Below are positions 49,800 to 57,537 of a stretch of 64,000 bases of DNA, piece after piece. Positions within the stretch are counted from its first letter, which is position 1, and each line of letters opens with the position of its first letter. The stretch is from Teichococcus aerophilus (lineage in GTDB: Bacteria; Pseudomonadota; Alphaproteobacteria; Acetobacterales; Acetobacteraceae): NCBI RefSeq assembly GCF_014490485.1, contig NZ_JACTVA010000005.1:97203-161202 (forward strand), in the 5' to 3' direction. The position numbers and the translations under genes were made by a program. A model generated the notes under the pieces. The model was not told the DNA's origin. It did no database searches and worked only from the letters and a program-made list of their open reading frames with translations.

Positions 49800-50450
49800 T
49801 CAGCGCGAGGCGGCAGCAGCACCCGTCAGCAGGCCACGCAGCTTGCGCACGGCGCTGTCCGGCGTCGTCAGCACCGGCTTGCCGGTCGCAGCAGCCACCT
49901 GAGCTGCGGCCGAGGCCAGGCTGAACTGCGCCAGGGCGATCGCATCGCAATCGGCCAGTTGCAGCGCCGCCTCGGCCGCCAGGGCATCATGTGCCGGCTG
50001 GTCACCACGGTTCAGTGCGTCCAGCGCGCCCTCCGCCAGCAGCGGCCGCAAAGTGATGCCGGCCGGAAATTCCGGCGGCATGGATTGCAGCGTCGGGGCG
50101 AAACTTGCGAGCAGGCCGATGCGCCCGCCCAACTGTGCCGCTTCCTCCACCATCGCCTCGTTGGGCTTCAGCACCGGCAGGCGCGGATAGTCCCGCTGTA
50201 CCGCCTCGATGCACGGCCCGAAGGCGGAGCAGGTGAACAGGATGCCGTCCGCGCCCGTGCCCACTGCGTAGCGCGCCAGCGCCTGGAAGCGCCCGGTCAT
50301 CGCCGGCGTCAGCGCGCCGTCCCGCGCCAGGTCGGCGGAGAGGCTGTCATCCAGCAGGTTCATCAGCCGTGCTTCCGGCCACAGGCGGGCGAAGGCGGCC
50401 TCGATCGGCGGCGGCGAGTGCCGCAGGGCATGGATGAGGGCAATCCGCAT
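49800..50450 (-). CDS. Asp/Glu/hydantoin racemase-superfamily protein
   Basis: Protein of 216 residues. IALIHALRHSPPPIEAAF opens the first domain, ILFTCSAFGPCIEAV holds a cysteine in the first catalytic position, and the second domain has CDAIALAQFSLASAA where racemases have a second cysteine before Thr-His. The second Cys is absent, so decarboxylase-like or other one-base chemistry is more likely than racemisation. ATG 50450 is the first start with family sequence. It is the most upstream gene of the leftward amino-acid cluster, divergent from rpiR. Confidence 0.75.
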   Translation of the reverse strand: MRIALIHALRHSPPPIEAAFARLWPEARLMNLLDDSLSADLARDGALTPAMTGRFQALARYAVGTGADGILFTCSAFGPCIEAVQRDYPRLPVLKPNEAMVEEAAQLGGRIGLLASFAPTLQSMPPEFPAGITLRPLLAEGALDALNRGDQPAHDALAAEAALQLADCDAIALAQFSLASAAAQVAAATGKPVLTTPDSAVRKLRGLLTGAAAASR

Positions 50451-50603
50451 AACGCTCGCACTCCTTTGAAGCGGGATGACCCGGGACGGGATGACCAAGG
50501 GCATAAGCCGCGCCATGCATGGGCTGTATCGCGCGCCGTGACCGCGGAACGCACGCTCGGGCCGCACGACGATCGAAGCGATGCGCCGACTCCATAAAAC
50601 AAA

Positions 50604-50632
50604 TGTTGCATTACTCCAACTCGCCCGCAACA
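50604..50632. promoter_or_regulatory. Inverted repeat, RpiR operator candidate
   Basis: TGTTGC (50604-50609) and GCAACA (50627-50632) are perfect inverted copies 17 bp apart, ending 8 bp before the RpiR-type start. The spacing of about two helical turns centre to centre fits a dimer. No experimental match is known to me for this subfamily. Confidence 0.45.
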
Positions 50633-50640
50633 CTCATTAC

Positions 50641-51507
50641 ATGGCCGATGACACACCGATCGACGCCCTGCGCCGTGCCCTGCCCGGCCTGCCACCCCGG
50701 TTGCAGCAGGCAGGCCGCTTCCTCGCCCGGCATGATTTCGACGCCGTCACCCGTTCCATGCGCGACCTGGCCGCCGCCGCCGGCACGCACCCTGCCACCT
50801 TCACCCGGCTGGCCCAGGCCCTGGGCTACAGCGGCTGGGAACCGTTGCGGGACGCGTTGATCGAGGTCCGCCGCGACAGCGCCCAGGCCCCCTTCTCCGG
50901 CCGCGTCCGCCCCACCGGGGCCGAGCCCGCCACCCAACTGCCGGCCGAAATGCTGGCCAGCGACGCCGCCGGCATCAGCCGGCTGGATGCGGCGCCCATC
51001 GCCGCCGCCGCCCGCACCCTGCATGCCGCGTCGCGCATCTGGATCGCCGGCTTCCGCTCCTGCCGTGGCATGGCGCAGTTGCTGCATTACCAGCTGCGCC
51101 TGTTCCGGCCGGATGGCGTCCGCTTGATCGGCGGCGCCGCGCCGGAGGACCTGGATATCGGCGCCTTGCAGGCCGGGGATGCCGTCGTCCTGTTCAGCTT
51201 CGCGCCCTATTCGCGCTCCATCGCGCTGACCGCCCGCACGGCGCAGGCTGTCGGCTGCACCACCATCGCATTGGTGGACACACCGGACGCACCGATCGCC
51301 GAGGGCGCGCACCACCTGCTGCTGTTCGATGCCGCCGCCGGCCCGGGCTTCTTCCCCAGCCTGACCGGTGCGCTGGCCACGGCGCAGGCCCTGGCCGCCG
51401 CCACCTTCGCGCTGGGTGGCGAAGCCGCGTTGACCCGCCTGCGCGAAACCGAAGCCCGCCTCGCCGCCCTGGCCGAATACGTGCCGGAGAAGGAACGCCG
51501 CCCATGA
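50641..51507 (+). CDS. RpiR-family transcriptional regulator
   Basis: Regulator of 288 residues. The N-terminal helix-turn-helix (MRDLAAAAGTHPATFTRLAQ) is followed by a SIS domain with RIWIAGFRSCRGMAQLLHYQL, VVLFSFAPYSRSIALTA and TIALVDTPDAPIAE. RpiR proteins sense phosphosugars or amino-acid derivatives. The gene overlaps the aminotransferase start by ATGA, so it likely controls that enzyme and the divergent leftward cluster. ATG 50641 is used because the HTH begins about 40 residues later. Confidence 0.88.
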   Translation: MADDTPIDALRRALPGLPPRLQQAGRFLARHDFDAVTRSMRDLAAAAGTHPATFTRLAQALGYSGWEPLRDALIEVRRDSAQAPFSGRVRPTGAEPATQLPAEMLASDAAGISRLDAAPIAAAARTLHAASRIWIAGFRSCRGMAQLLHYQLRLFRPDGVRLIGGAAPEDLDIGALQAGDAVVLFSFAPYSRSIALTARTAQAVGCTTIALVDTPDAPIAEGAHHLLLFDAAAGPGFFPSLTGALATAQALAAATFALGGEAALTRLRETEARLAALAEYVPEKERRP

Positions 51508-52859
51508 ACGCCCCTGTCACCCGCAGCCGCGTGCTGCACCGTTCCTCCCGCACCGCGCCGCCGCTGGCTGTCGGCGGGCATGGCGTCTGGCTGGTGGAAC
51601 AGGGCGGGCGGGAGGTGCTGGACGCCTCCGGCGGCGCTGCCGTCTCCTGCCTCGGCCATCAGCATCCGCGTATCGTGGAGGCCATCAAGCGGCAGGCTGA
51701 CCGACTCTGCTACGCCCATACCGGCTTCTTCAGCAACGAGCCGGCCGAGGCGCTAGCGGAGGAACTGGTGGGCCACGAGCCGGGTGGGCTGGCCCAGGCC
51801 TATTTCGTCTCCGGTGGTTCGGAAGCAGTGGAGGCGGCATTGAAGCTGGCGCGCCAGTACTTCCTGGAACTCGGCCAGCCGCGCCGCAGCCGCTACATCG
51901 CCCGTCGGCAGAGCTACCATGGCAACACGTTGGGCGCGCTGGCCGCCGGCGGCAATGCGGGCCGCCGCGCGCCCTACGCGCCGTTGCTGACCGATGCGTT
52001 CAGCCATGTCTCCCCCGCCTTCGCCTATCGCGAACAGCAGCAGGGCGAAGATGAAGCCGCCTTCACCGCCCGCCTCGCCGCCGAGTTGGAAGCCGAGTTC
52101 CAGCGCCTGGGTCCCGACACGGTGGCCGCCTTCGTTGCCGAGACGGTGGTCGGCGCCACGGCCGGCTGCGTCCCCGCCCCCGCCGGGTACTTCCAGGCGG
52201 TGCGTGAGATCTGCGACCGCCACGGCGCCCTGCTGATCCTGGACGAGGTGATGAGCGGCATGGGCCGCACCGGCACCCGCCATGCCTGGGAGCAGGAGGG
52301 CATCGCGCCCGACCTGCAAGCCATCGCCAAAGGGCTGGGCGGTGGCTACCAGGCCATCGGCGCCGTGCTGGTCTCGGCCCGCATCGCCGATGCGGTGGAG
52401 CGCGGCAGCGGCGCCTTCCAACACGGCCACACCTACTTGGCGCACCCCATCGCCTGCGCCGCCGCGCTGGAGGTGCAGCGCGTCATCCGTGAGGACGGAT
52501 TGCTGGCGCAGGTCCGGAGCATGGGCGCGCGGCTGGAGGAACGGCTGACAGAGCGCTTCGGCAACCACGCCCATATCGGCGACATCCGCGGCCGCGGCCT
52601 GTTCCAGGCCATCGAGCTGGTGGCCGACCGCAGCAGCCGCGCGCCCTTCGACCCGGCCCTGAAGGTGCACCAGCGCATCAAGGATGCCGCCTTCGCCCGT
52701 GGCCTGGGCTGCTACCCCGGCGGCGGTACGCTGGACGGCCAGCGCGGCGACCACGTGTTGCTGGCACCCCCCTACATCGTCTCCGCCGCCGAGATCGACC
52801 TGATCGTCGAACGGCTGGGCGAGGCCGTCGATACCGCCATCGCCAGCCTGCCGCGCTGA
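51504..52859 (+). CDS. Class III (omega) aminotransferase
   Basis: PLP enzyme of 451 residues. SGGSEAVEAALKLARQYF, YHGNTLGALAAGG, LLILDEVMSGMGRTG (the Asp contacts the pyridine nitrogen) and AIAKGLGGGYQAIGAVL (PLP lysine) are the standard motifs. Relatives use omega-amino acids, taurine, putrescine or 2,2-dialkylglycine. It is coupled to the RpiR regulator and precedes an amino-acid receptor gene by 39 bp, which suggests use of an imported amine or amino acid. Confidence 0.88.
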   Translation: MNAPVTRSRVLHRSSRTAPPLAVGGHGVWLVEQGGREVLDASGGAAVSCLGHQHPRIVEAIKRQADRLCYAHTGFFSNEPAEALAEELVGHEPGGLAQAYFVSGGSEAVEAALKLARQYFLELGQPRRSRYIARRQSYHGNTLGALAAGGNAGRRAPYAPLLTDAFSHVSPAFAYREQQQGEDEAAFTARLAAELEAEFQRLGPDTVAAFVAETVVGATAGCVPAPAGYFQAVREICDRHGALLILDEVMSGMGRTGTRHAWEQEGIAPDLQAIAKGLGGGYQAIGAVLVSARIADAVERGSGAFQHGHTYLAHPIACAAALEVQRVIREDGLLAQVRSMGARLEERLTERFGNHAHIGDIRGRGLFQAIELVADRSSRAPFDPALKVHQRIKDAAFARGLGCYPGGGTLDGQRGDHVLLAPPYIVSAAEIDLIVERLGEAVDTAIASLPR

Positions 52860-52898
52860 CCGCAGCCCTATTCAACATCCCTGTCGAGACATGACACC

Positions 52899-53906
52899 AT
52901 GAAAACTCTCTTCCTTGCCGCCGGGCTGCTGTTCGCCGGCGCGGCCGCCAGCCAGGCCGCAACGCTCGATACGGTGAAGCAGCGCGGCCAGCTGATCTGC
53001 GGCGTCAGCACCGGCTTCGCCGGTTTCTCCGTGCCGGACAGCCAGGGCAATTTCCGTGGCATCGATGCGGATTACTGCCGTGCCGTCGCCGCCGCCGTGC
53101 TGGGTGATGCCGGCAAGGTCCGCTTCGTTGGTCTGACGGCGCAGAACCGCTTCACCGCGCTGCAATCCGGCGAAGTCGACGTGCTGATGCGCAATTCCAC
53201 CCAGACCTTCCTGCGCGACGCTTCGATCGGCCTCAACGCCGGTCCAGTGAACTTCTACGACGGCCAGGGTTTCGCCGTGAAGCGCGAGGCCGGTGTTACC
53301 AAGTTGTCGGAGCTGAACGGCGCCACGGTCTGCGTCGCCCAGGGCACAACCCATGAAGTCACGCTGGGCGACTACGCCCGCGCCAACAACCTGACCTTCC
53401 AGCCCGTGGTGTTCGAGCGGGTGGACACCATGTACCAAGCCTTCTTCTCCGGCCGCTGCGATGCCATGACGCAGGATGCCTCGGCTCTCGCCGGCGCCGT
53501 CTCTGTCGCGCCCAAGCCCAGCGACTACATGGTGCTGGCCGAGACCATCTCGAAGGAACCGCTCGGCCCCTTCACCCGCAATGGCGACGACCAGTGGGCC
53601 AACATCATCGGCTGGGTGCATTACGGCCTGGTGGAAGCCGAGGAACTGGGCGTCACCCAGGCCAATGCAGGCATGCAGGCTAGTGGCCCCAACCCGACCA
53701 CCCAGCGCCTGCTGGGCCAGGCCGGCGAGTTCGGCTCTCGCCTCGGCCTTGACAACGGCTGGATGCTGGCGGCGGTCAAAGCTGTCGGTAACTATGGCGA
53801 AATCTTCGAACGCAATGTCGGCAGCGGTAGCCCGCTGAAGCTCTCGCGCGGCCTGAATGGGCTGTGGAACCAAGGCGGCCTGATGTACGCCATTCCGTTC
53901 CGCTGA
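52899..53906 (+). CDS. Amino-acid ABC transporter substrate-binding protein (AapJ-like)
   Basis: Periplasmic receptor of 335 residues. A signal peptide (to about residue 20, ASQA) precedes a SBP_bac_3 domain with TVKQRGQLICGVSTGFAGF, SQGNFRGIDADYCRAVAAAV, LQSGEVDVLMRNST and VCVAQGTTHEVTLGDYA, closely like the general L-amino-acid receptor AapJ. The AapQ/M/P permease and ATPase genes are not beside it, so it is an orphan receptor here. It is last in the RpiR-aminotransferase operon. Confidence 0.9.
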   Translation: MKTLFLAAGLLFAGAAASQAATLDTVKQRGQLICGVSTGFAGFSVPDSQGNFRGIDADYCRAVAAAVLGDAGKVRFVGLTAQNRFTALQSGEVDVLMRNSTQTFLRDASIGLNAGPVNFYDGQGFAVKREAGVTKLSELNGATVCVAQGTTHEVTLGDYARANNLTFQPVVFERVDTMYQAFFSGRCDAMTQDASALAGAVSVAPKPSDYMVLAETISKEPLGPFTRNGDDQWANIIGWVHYGLVEAEELGVTQANAGMQASGPNPTTQRLLGQAGEFGSRLGLDNGWMLAAVKAVGNYGEIFERNVGSGSPLKLSRGLNGLWNQGGLMYAIPFR

Positions 53907-53926
53907 AGTTTGGGGCCGTCGAATGA

Positions 53927-53956
53927 GAAGGCCGGGGAAGGAATTCTCCGGCCTTC
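53927..53956. terminator. Hairpin terminator (repeat family 1, single arm)
   Basis: GAAGGCCGG (53927-53935) pairs with CCGGCCTTC (53948-53956) around GGAAGGAATT. It has the same core as the arms at 43.6, 55.7 and 62.2 kb but lacks the CCCCATC-T tail. It lies between convergent genes. Confidence 0.65.
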
Positions 53957-53976
53957 CCCTCCTACGACCATTCCCC

Positions 53977-55584
53977 TCAGGCCCGCATCACCATCCCATC
54001 CCGCTGCGGGTCGGCACCACCGCTCCATTCGCCGTCCCGCCAGGCCAGTCCATGCGGCGCGCCGAAGGCGAAGCTCTGGTAGGAGCGGGCGATCGGGTAG
54101 CCCTGGGATTCCAGCGCATCCGTCACCCCATGCGGAACGCGGTTGCTGACATCGATGGTATTGCTGAGCGCGACGATGCGCGGCGCTGCCACAGCCTCCG
54201 CCATGCTCATGCCGAAATCGACCACGTTGCTGATGGACTGGGCCAGCGCCGGCACGATGTAGGTGCCGCCGGGGGCGCCGATAACCATGCGGGGCGCGTC
54301 TCCCTCGAACAGCATGGTGGGTGCCATGGCGCTGCCGCGGCTCTTGCCGGGTGCGATGGAGGCAGCGCGGCCGGGGCGTGGATCGAAGCCGCTCATGCAG
54401 CCATTATACATGAAGCCCAGCCCGGGGGTGATGACGCCGGAAGGGATGCCCAGCGTGTGCGTCAGCGAGACGGCATTGCCCTCGGCGTCCACAACGCAGA
54501 CGACCGTGGTGTCCGGCGGGTCCTTCGGCTCCTCCGCGCGCGGCACGTCGGCCTTCTCGCCGGACTGGATGCGGGCGGCCAGCGCGGCGGCGTGCTCGGT
54601 GGAGAGCAGGCGCTCCAGCGGCACATCGACAAAGTCGGGGTCGCCCATATGGGCGTCTTTGTCGATGGTCATCCACTTCATCGCCTCGGCCAGGATGCGC
54701 AGGTGCTCCGCGCTTCCATGCTCCAGCGCGCCGAGGTCGAACTGTGCCATGATATGCAACAACTCGATGAGCGAGCCGCCACCCGCGGGCGGCGGGTTGG
54801 ACGCAACGCGCAGCCCGCGATAGCTCCCCCAGCACGGCGCCTTCTCCCGCACGCGGTACGCCGCCAGGTCTTCCATCGTCACGCCGCCGCCCCGTGCCGC
54901 CATGTCGGCGGCGATCTCCCGCGCGATGTCACCGCGATAGAAGGCCTCGGCACCACCTTCGGCAATGCGCTCCAGCGTGCGTGTCATTTCAGGGTTATGC
55001 AGCACATCGCCGGGCCGCTTCAGCCGGCCGTCCGGGCGGAAATAGACCTGCCGCCCCGTCTCGCTGAAGCGCAGCTTGTCTTCCACATTGACCTGGCCAT
55101 CACCGCCGTGGTCCAGCGCCCAGTAGTAATGCACATAGGGCCGCACCATCACGCCTCGGCGCGACTGCCGGATGGCCGGTGCCACCACCTCACGCAAATT
55201 CATGGTTCCGAAGCGCGTCAGCGCCTCCGTATAGCCCGCCACATTCCCCGGCGTGCCGACCGAACCGTAGCCGATATCGTTGCTCTGGTCGTCCAGCAGA
55301 AAGACGAAGCCGTCGCGGGACTGGCCGACGAACTTGCTCTCCCACATATCCGGCGTGGCAGACAGCGGCGCGCGGGCAAAGAACTCCAGCACCGTATGCA
55401 CGCCACGCTTCGGCAAGCAGATCTGCATGGCACCGAAGCCACCGACACCGCACATCTGCGGGTCCACCACGCCTTGGCTGAAGGCGCAGGCAATGGCCGC
55501 ATCCACCGCGTTGCCGCCCTGCCGCAGCACCTCCGCACCCGCCTCGGCCGCCTCCGGCTGCGCCGCCACCACGATTCCGCGCAT
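53977..55584 (-). CDS. ggt: Gamma-glutamyltransferase
   Basis: N-terminal-nucleophile hydrolase proenzyme of 535 residues that moves or hydrolyses the gamma-glutamyl group of glutathione and similar peptides. The autoprocessing/catalytic threonine is Thr359 in PPDTTVVCVVDAEGN. GGNAVDAAIACAFSQGVV and MCGVGGFGAMQI are in the large subunit, PGKSRGSAMAPTML and GAPGGTYIVPALAQS in the small subunit. No signal peptide is seen at the start chosen (ATG 55584, AGGAGA upstream), so it may be cytoplasmic; an extended frame to 55671 also gives no signal peptide. Confidence 0.88.
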   Translation of the reverse strand: MRGIVVAAQPEAAEAGAEVLRQGGNAVDAAIACAFSQGVVDPQMCGVGGFGAMQICLPKRGVHTVLEFFARAPLSATPDMWESKFVGQSRDGFVFLLDDQSNDIGYGSVGTPGNVAGYTEALTRFGTMNLREVVAPAIRQSRRGVMVRPYVHYYWALDHGGDGQVNVEDKLRFSETGRQVYFRPDGRLKRPGDVLHNPEMTRTLERIAEGGAEAFYRGDIAREIAADMAARGGGVTMEDLAAYRVREKAPCWGSYRGLRVASNPPPAGGGSLIELLHIMAQFDLGALEHGSAEHLRILAEAMKWMTIDKDAHMGDPDFVDVPLERLLSTEHAAALAARIQSGEKADVPRAEEPKDPPDTTVVCVVDAEGNAVSLTHTLGIPSGVITPGLGFMYNGCMSGFDPRPGRAASIAPGKSRGSAMAPTMLFEGDAPRMVIGAPGGTYIVPALAQSISNVVDFGMSMAEAVAAPRIVALSNTIDVSNRVPHGVTDALESQGYPIARSYQSFAFGAPHGLAWRDGEWSGGADPQRDGMVMRA

Positions 55585-55911
55585 CGCTTGTCTCCTGCTC
55601 GGGCTTTCTTCGGGCATGGTCGGCTCAATGGCCTTTCCGTGCCACGCCTTGTTTGGGTTCTTTAAGAACACTCGGCTTGGTTCGGTGAATCAAGGCTGGG
55701 AAAGAATTCCCCAGACCCCATCTTCTTTCTTCGAGTTAGCTCCAGGCTTCCATTGCGAGGTAGGAGTCCGATGGTCTCGGAAGGAGAAGTGATTTGGTCG
55801 GCCGCTCCGTCCGGCGAACCCTTACAGAAAACTGATAAAACATGCAGAAGGAAGATGGGGCCTGGGGAATTCTTTCCCCAGCCTTCGCTTCCATCCCCAA
55901 TCTCAACACTG
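55585..55911. other. Intergenic region with long inverted-repeat element B
   Basis: A 327-bp gap between two leftward genes. Most of it is element B (55690-55886). The promoter of the gamma-glutamyltransferase gene should lie within 55585-55690. No coding sequence is supported. Confidence 0.55.
55690..55886. repeat. Long inverted-repeat element B (repeat family 1)
   Basis: The left arm (about 55692-55730, CTGGG/CCCCAG stem then CCCCATCTTC) faces a right arm (55846-55885) in which CTGGGGAA (55862-55869) pairs with TTCCCCAG (55874-55881) and AAGATGGGGC leads inward. The two arms are near-identical inverted copies. The core of about 115 bp differs from that of element A except for short patches. 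Unlike A it lies between co-oriented genes. Confidence 0.68.
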
Positions 55912-56907
55912 TTAATCCGGCGTAATCCCGGACGCCTGGATCACCGGCGCCCACGCTGCCACTTCCTGCCGCACAAAGGCCTGGGCATCATCCAGGTACA
56001 GCCGGCCCGGGGTAGTGGAGGTCTCGGCGAAGCGGCGTTGTACGTTCGGGCTGGCCTGGGCCTTGCGCACAGCCTCGGCCAGCTTGTCCAGGATAGGCCG
56101 TGGCGTGCCTGCCGGGGCGGCCAGGCCGGCCCAGCCATCCGCCACGACATCGGCATGGCCCAGCTCGCGGAAGGTCGGTACGTCGGGGAAGTCGGCGGAG
56201 CGCTCGGGCGCCGAGGTCGCCAGCGGCCGCAGGGCGCCGGAGCGTATGTGCGCGCTGGTCGCTGTCAGGCTGTCCAGCACGCTCGGCACCACGCCGGCCA
56301 TGACGTCGGTGATGGCCTGGGTGGAGCCACGGTAGGGCACATGTTCCAGCGTGGCGCCGGTCGCCCTTGCCAGCCGCAGCCCCAGCAGATGCGCGACGCC
56401 GCCGACGCCGGAGGTGCTGTAGCCCATTGGCTTGACGCGCGCGGCCTGGAGGTAATCGGCCAGGCTGCGGATCGGCAGCTTCGGGTCGACGCAGAGCAGA
56501 TACGGGGTGCCCATCATGATGGCGACATGGGCGAAGGACTTGTCCGCATCGTACTGGATGCGGTCCCTGTACAGCGTCTGCCCGATGGCCAGGCCGCTGA
56601 TGGTGGTAATCAGCAGCGTGTACCCATCCGGCGGCAGGCGCGCGACATAGCCGGTGCCGAGGGTGGAACCGGCACCGCCGCGATTCTCCAGCACCATGCT
56701 CTGCCCCAGCGTCCCCTGCATCTCCTGCGCGATGACGCGCGCGGCGATGTCCGTGGCGCCGCCGGCGCCGAACGGGACGATGATGCGGATGGGCTGAGCC
56801 TGTGGCCAGGGCGCCGTCTGGGCGCCGGCCTGGCGTACCGGCAGCATCAGGGGCGCCAGGGCAGCGGCGCCCCGCAGCAGATGGCGGCGGTTCACTCCAT
56901 CAGTCAC
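55912..56907 (-). CDS. Bug-family periplasmic receptor
   Basis: Third Bug receptor of the window, 331 residues. A signal peptide with a twin-arginine-like RRHLLRGAAALAPLMLP is followed by RIIVPFGAGGATDIAARVIA, MVLENRGGAGSTLGTG, PPDGYTLLITTISG and HVPYRGSTQAITDV. The start is GTG 56907, supported by AAGGAGGATCGCC. No transporter subunits are near. It follows a GAF-protein gene in the same direction after 127 bp. Ligand unknown; probably a carboxylate. Confidence 0.9.
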   Translation of the reverse strand: MTDGVNRRHLLRGAAALAPLMLPVRQAGAQTAPWPQAQPIRIIVPFGAGGATDIAARVIAQEMQGTLGQSMVLENRGGAGSTLGTGYVARLPPDGYTLLITTISGLAIGQTLYRDRIQYDADKSFAHVAIMMGTPYLLCVDPKLPIRSLADYLQAARVKPMGYSTSGVGGVAHLLGLRLARATGATLEHVPYRGSTQAITDVMAGVVPSVLDSLTATSAHIRSGALRPLATSAPERSADFPDVPTFRELGHADVVADGWAGLAAPAGTPRPILDKLAEAVRKAQASPNVQRRFAETSTTPGRLYLDDAQAFVRQEVAAWAPVIQASGITPD

Positions 56908-57034
56908 GGCGATCCTCCTTCAGGCTGGGCGGGCTGGCATGATGCCGGGCGCCGGTGACGGATCTGGCGAGGGCCTGGAGCATGATGGCTTGAGGTGGAA
57001 ACACTGAAAGCCTGTGTCACGCGACCAGCATGCT

Positions 57035-57535
57035 CTAGGCGCGCTCGGCCAGCAGCAGGAAAGCAGGCACGGCGAACTGGCAGAAGCTGCGCACCAGCAG
57101 CAGGTCGTCCTCGGTGTACCACCCGGCCTGATGCATCAGATTCACCTGGCCCAGGGTGCGCCCCTGCCAACGTACGGGCGTGTTCATGGCGCTGCCGCAG
57201 CCCAGGGCGCTGGCCCCGGCATGGTCCGGGTAGCTGGCGCGCAACTCCGGCTCGGTGCGGATCAGGATGGGCCGGCCATGCTCCATCAGTTCCCGCATCC
57301 GCGGCGCGTTGGAGGCGAGCTTGCGCCCGCCCACCGGGTAGTGCCCGGGTTGGTTGGAGTACACGCGTTCCGCCTCCCCGCCCGCATAATGCACCTGCAT
57401 GGTACACAGGCGGTGGCCGACCACCGCGGCCAGTGCCGTGTCCAGCGCACTCAGAACGGCCTGTGGCTGGCCGGGTTCCGCCTGTGCCGAAGCCAGGCGG
57501 GCCAGATGCGGCATCGGGTCTGGGCGCGCGCCCAT
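57035..57535 (-). CDS. Stand-alone GAF-domain protein
   Basis: Small cytoplasmic protein of 166 residues consisting of one GAF fold (about 25-160). VLSALDTALAAVVGHRLCTMQVH, NTPVRWQGRTLGQVNLMH and the end LVRSFCQFAVPAFLLL match the core strands. It has no output domain and contains few cysteines (in LCTMQV, LGCGSA and SFCQF). Its ATG is 2 bp after the peptide-receptor stop, so it is made with that receptor. It may sense a small ligand or redox signal for the pathway, but no partner domain is present. Confidence 0.75.
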   Translation of the reverse strand: MGARPDPMPHLARLASAQAEPGQPQAVLSALDTALAAVVGHRLCTMQVHYAGGEAERVYSNQPGHYPVGGRKLASNAPRMRELMEHGRPILIRTEPELRASYPDHAGASALGCGSAMNTPVRWQGRTLGQVNLMHQAGWYTEDDLLLVRSFCQFAVPAFLLLAERA

Positions 57536-57537
57536 GC

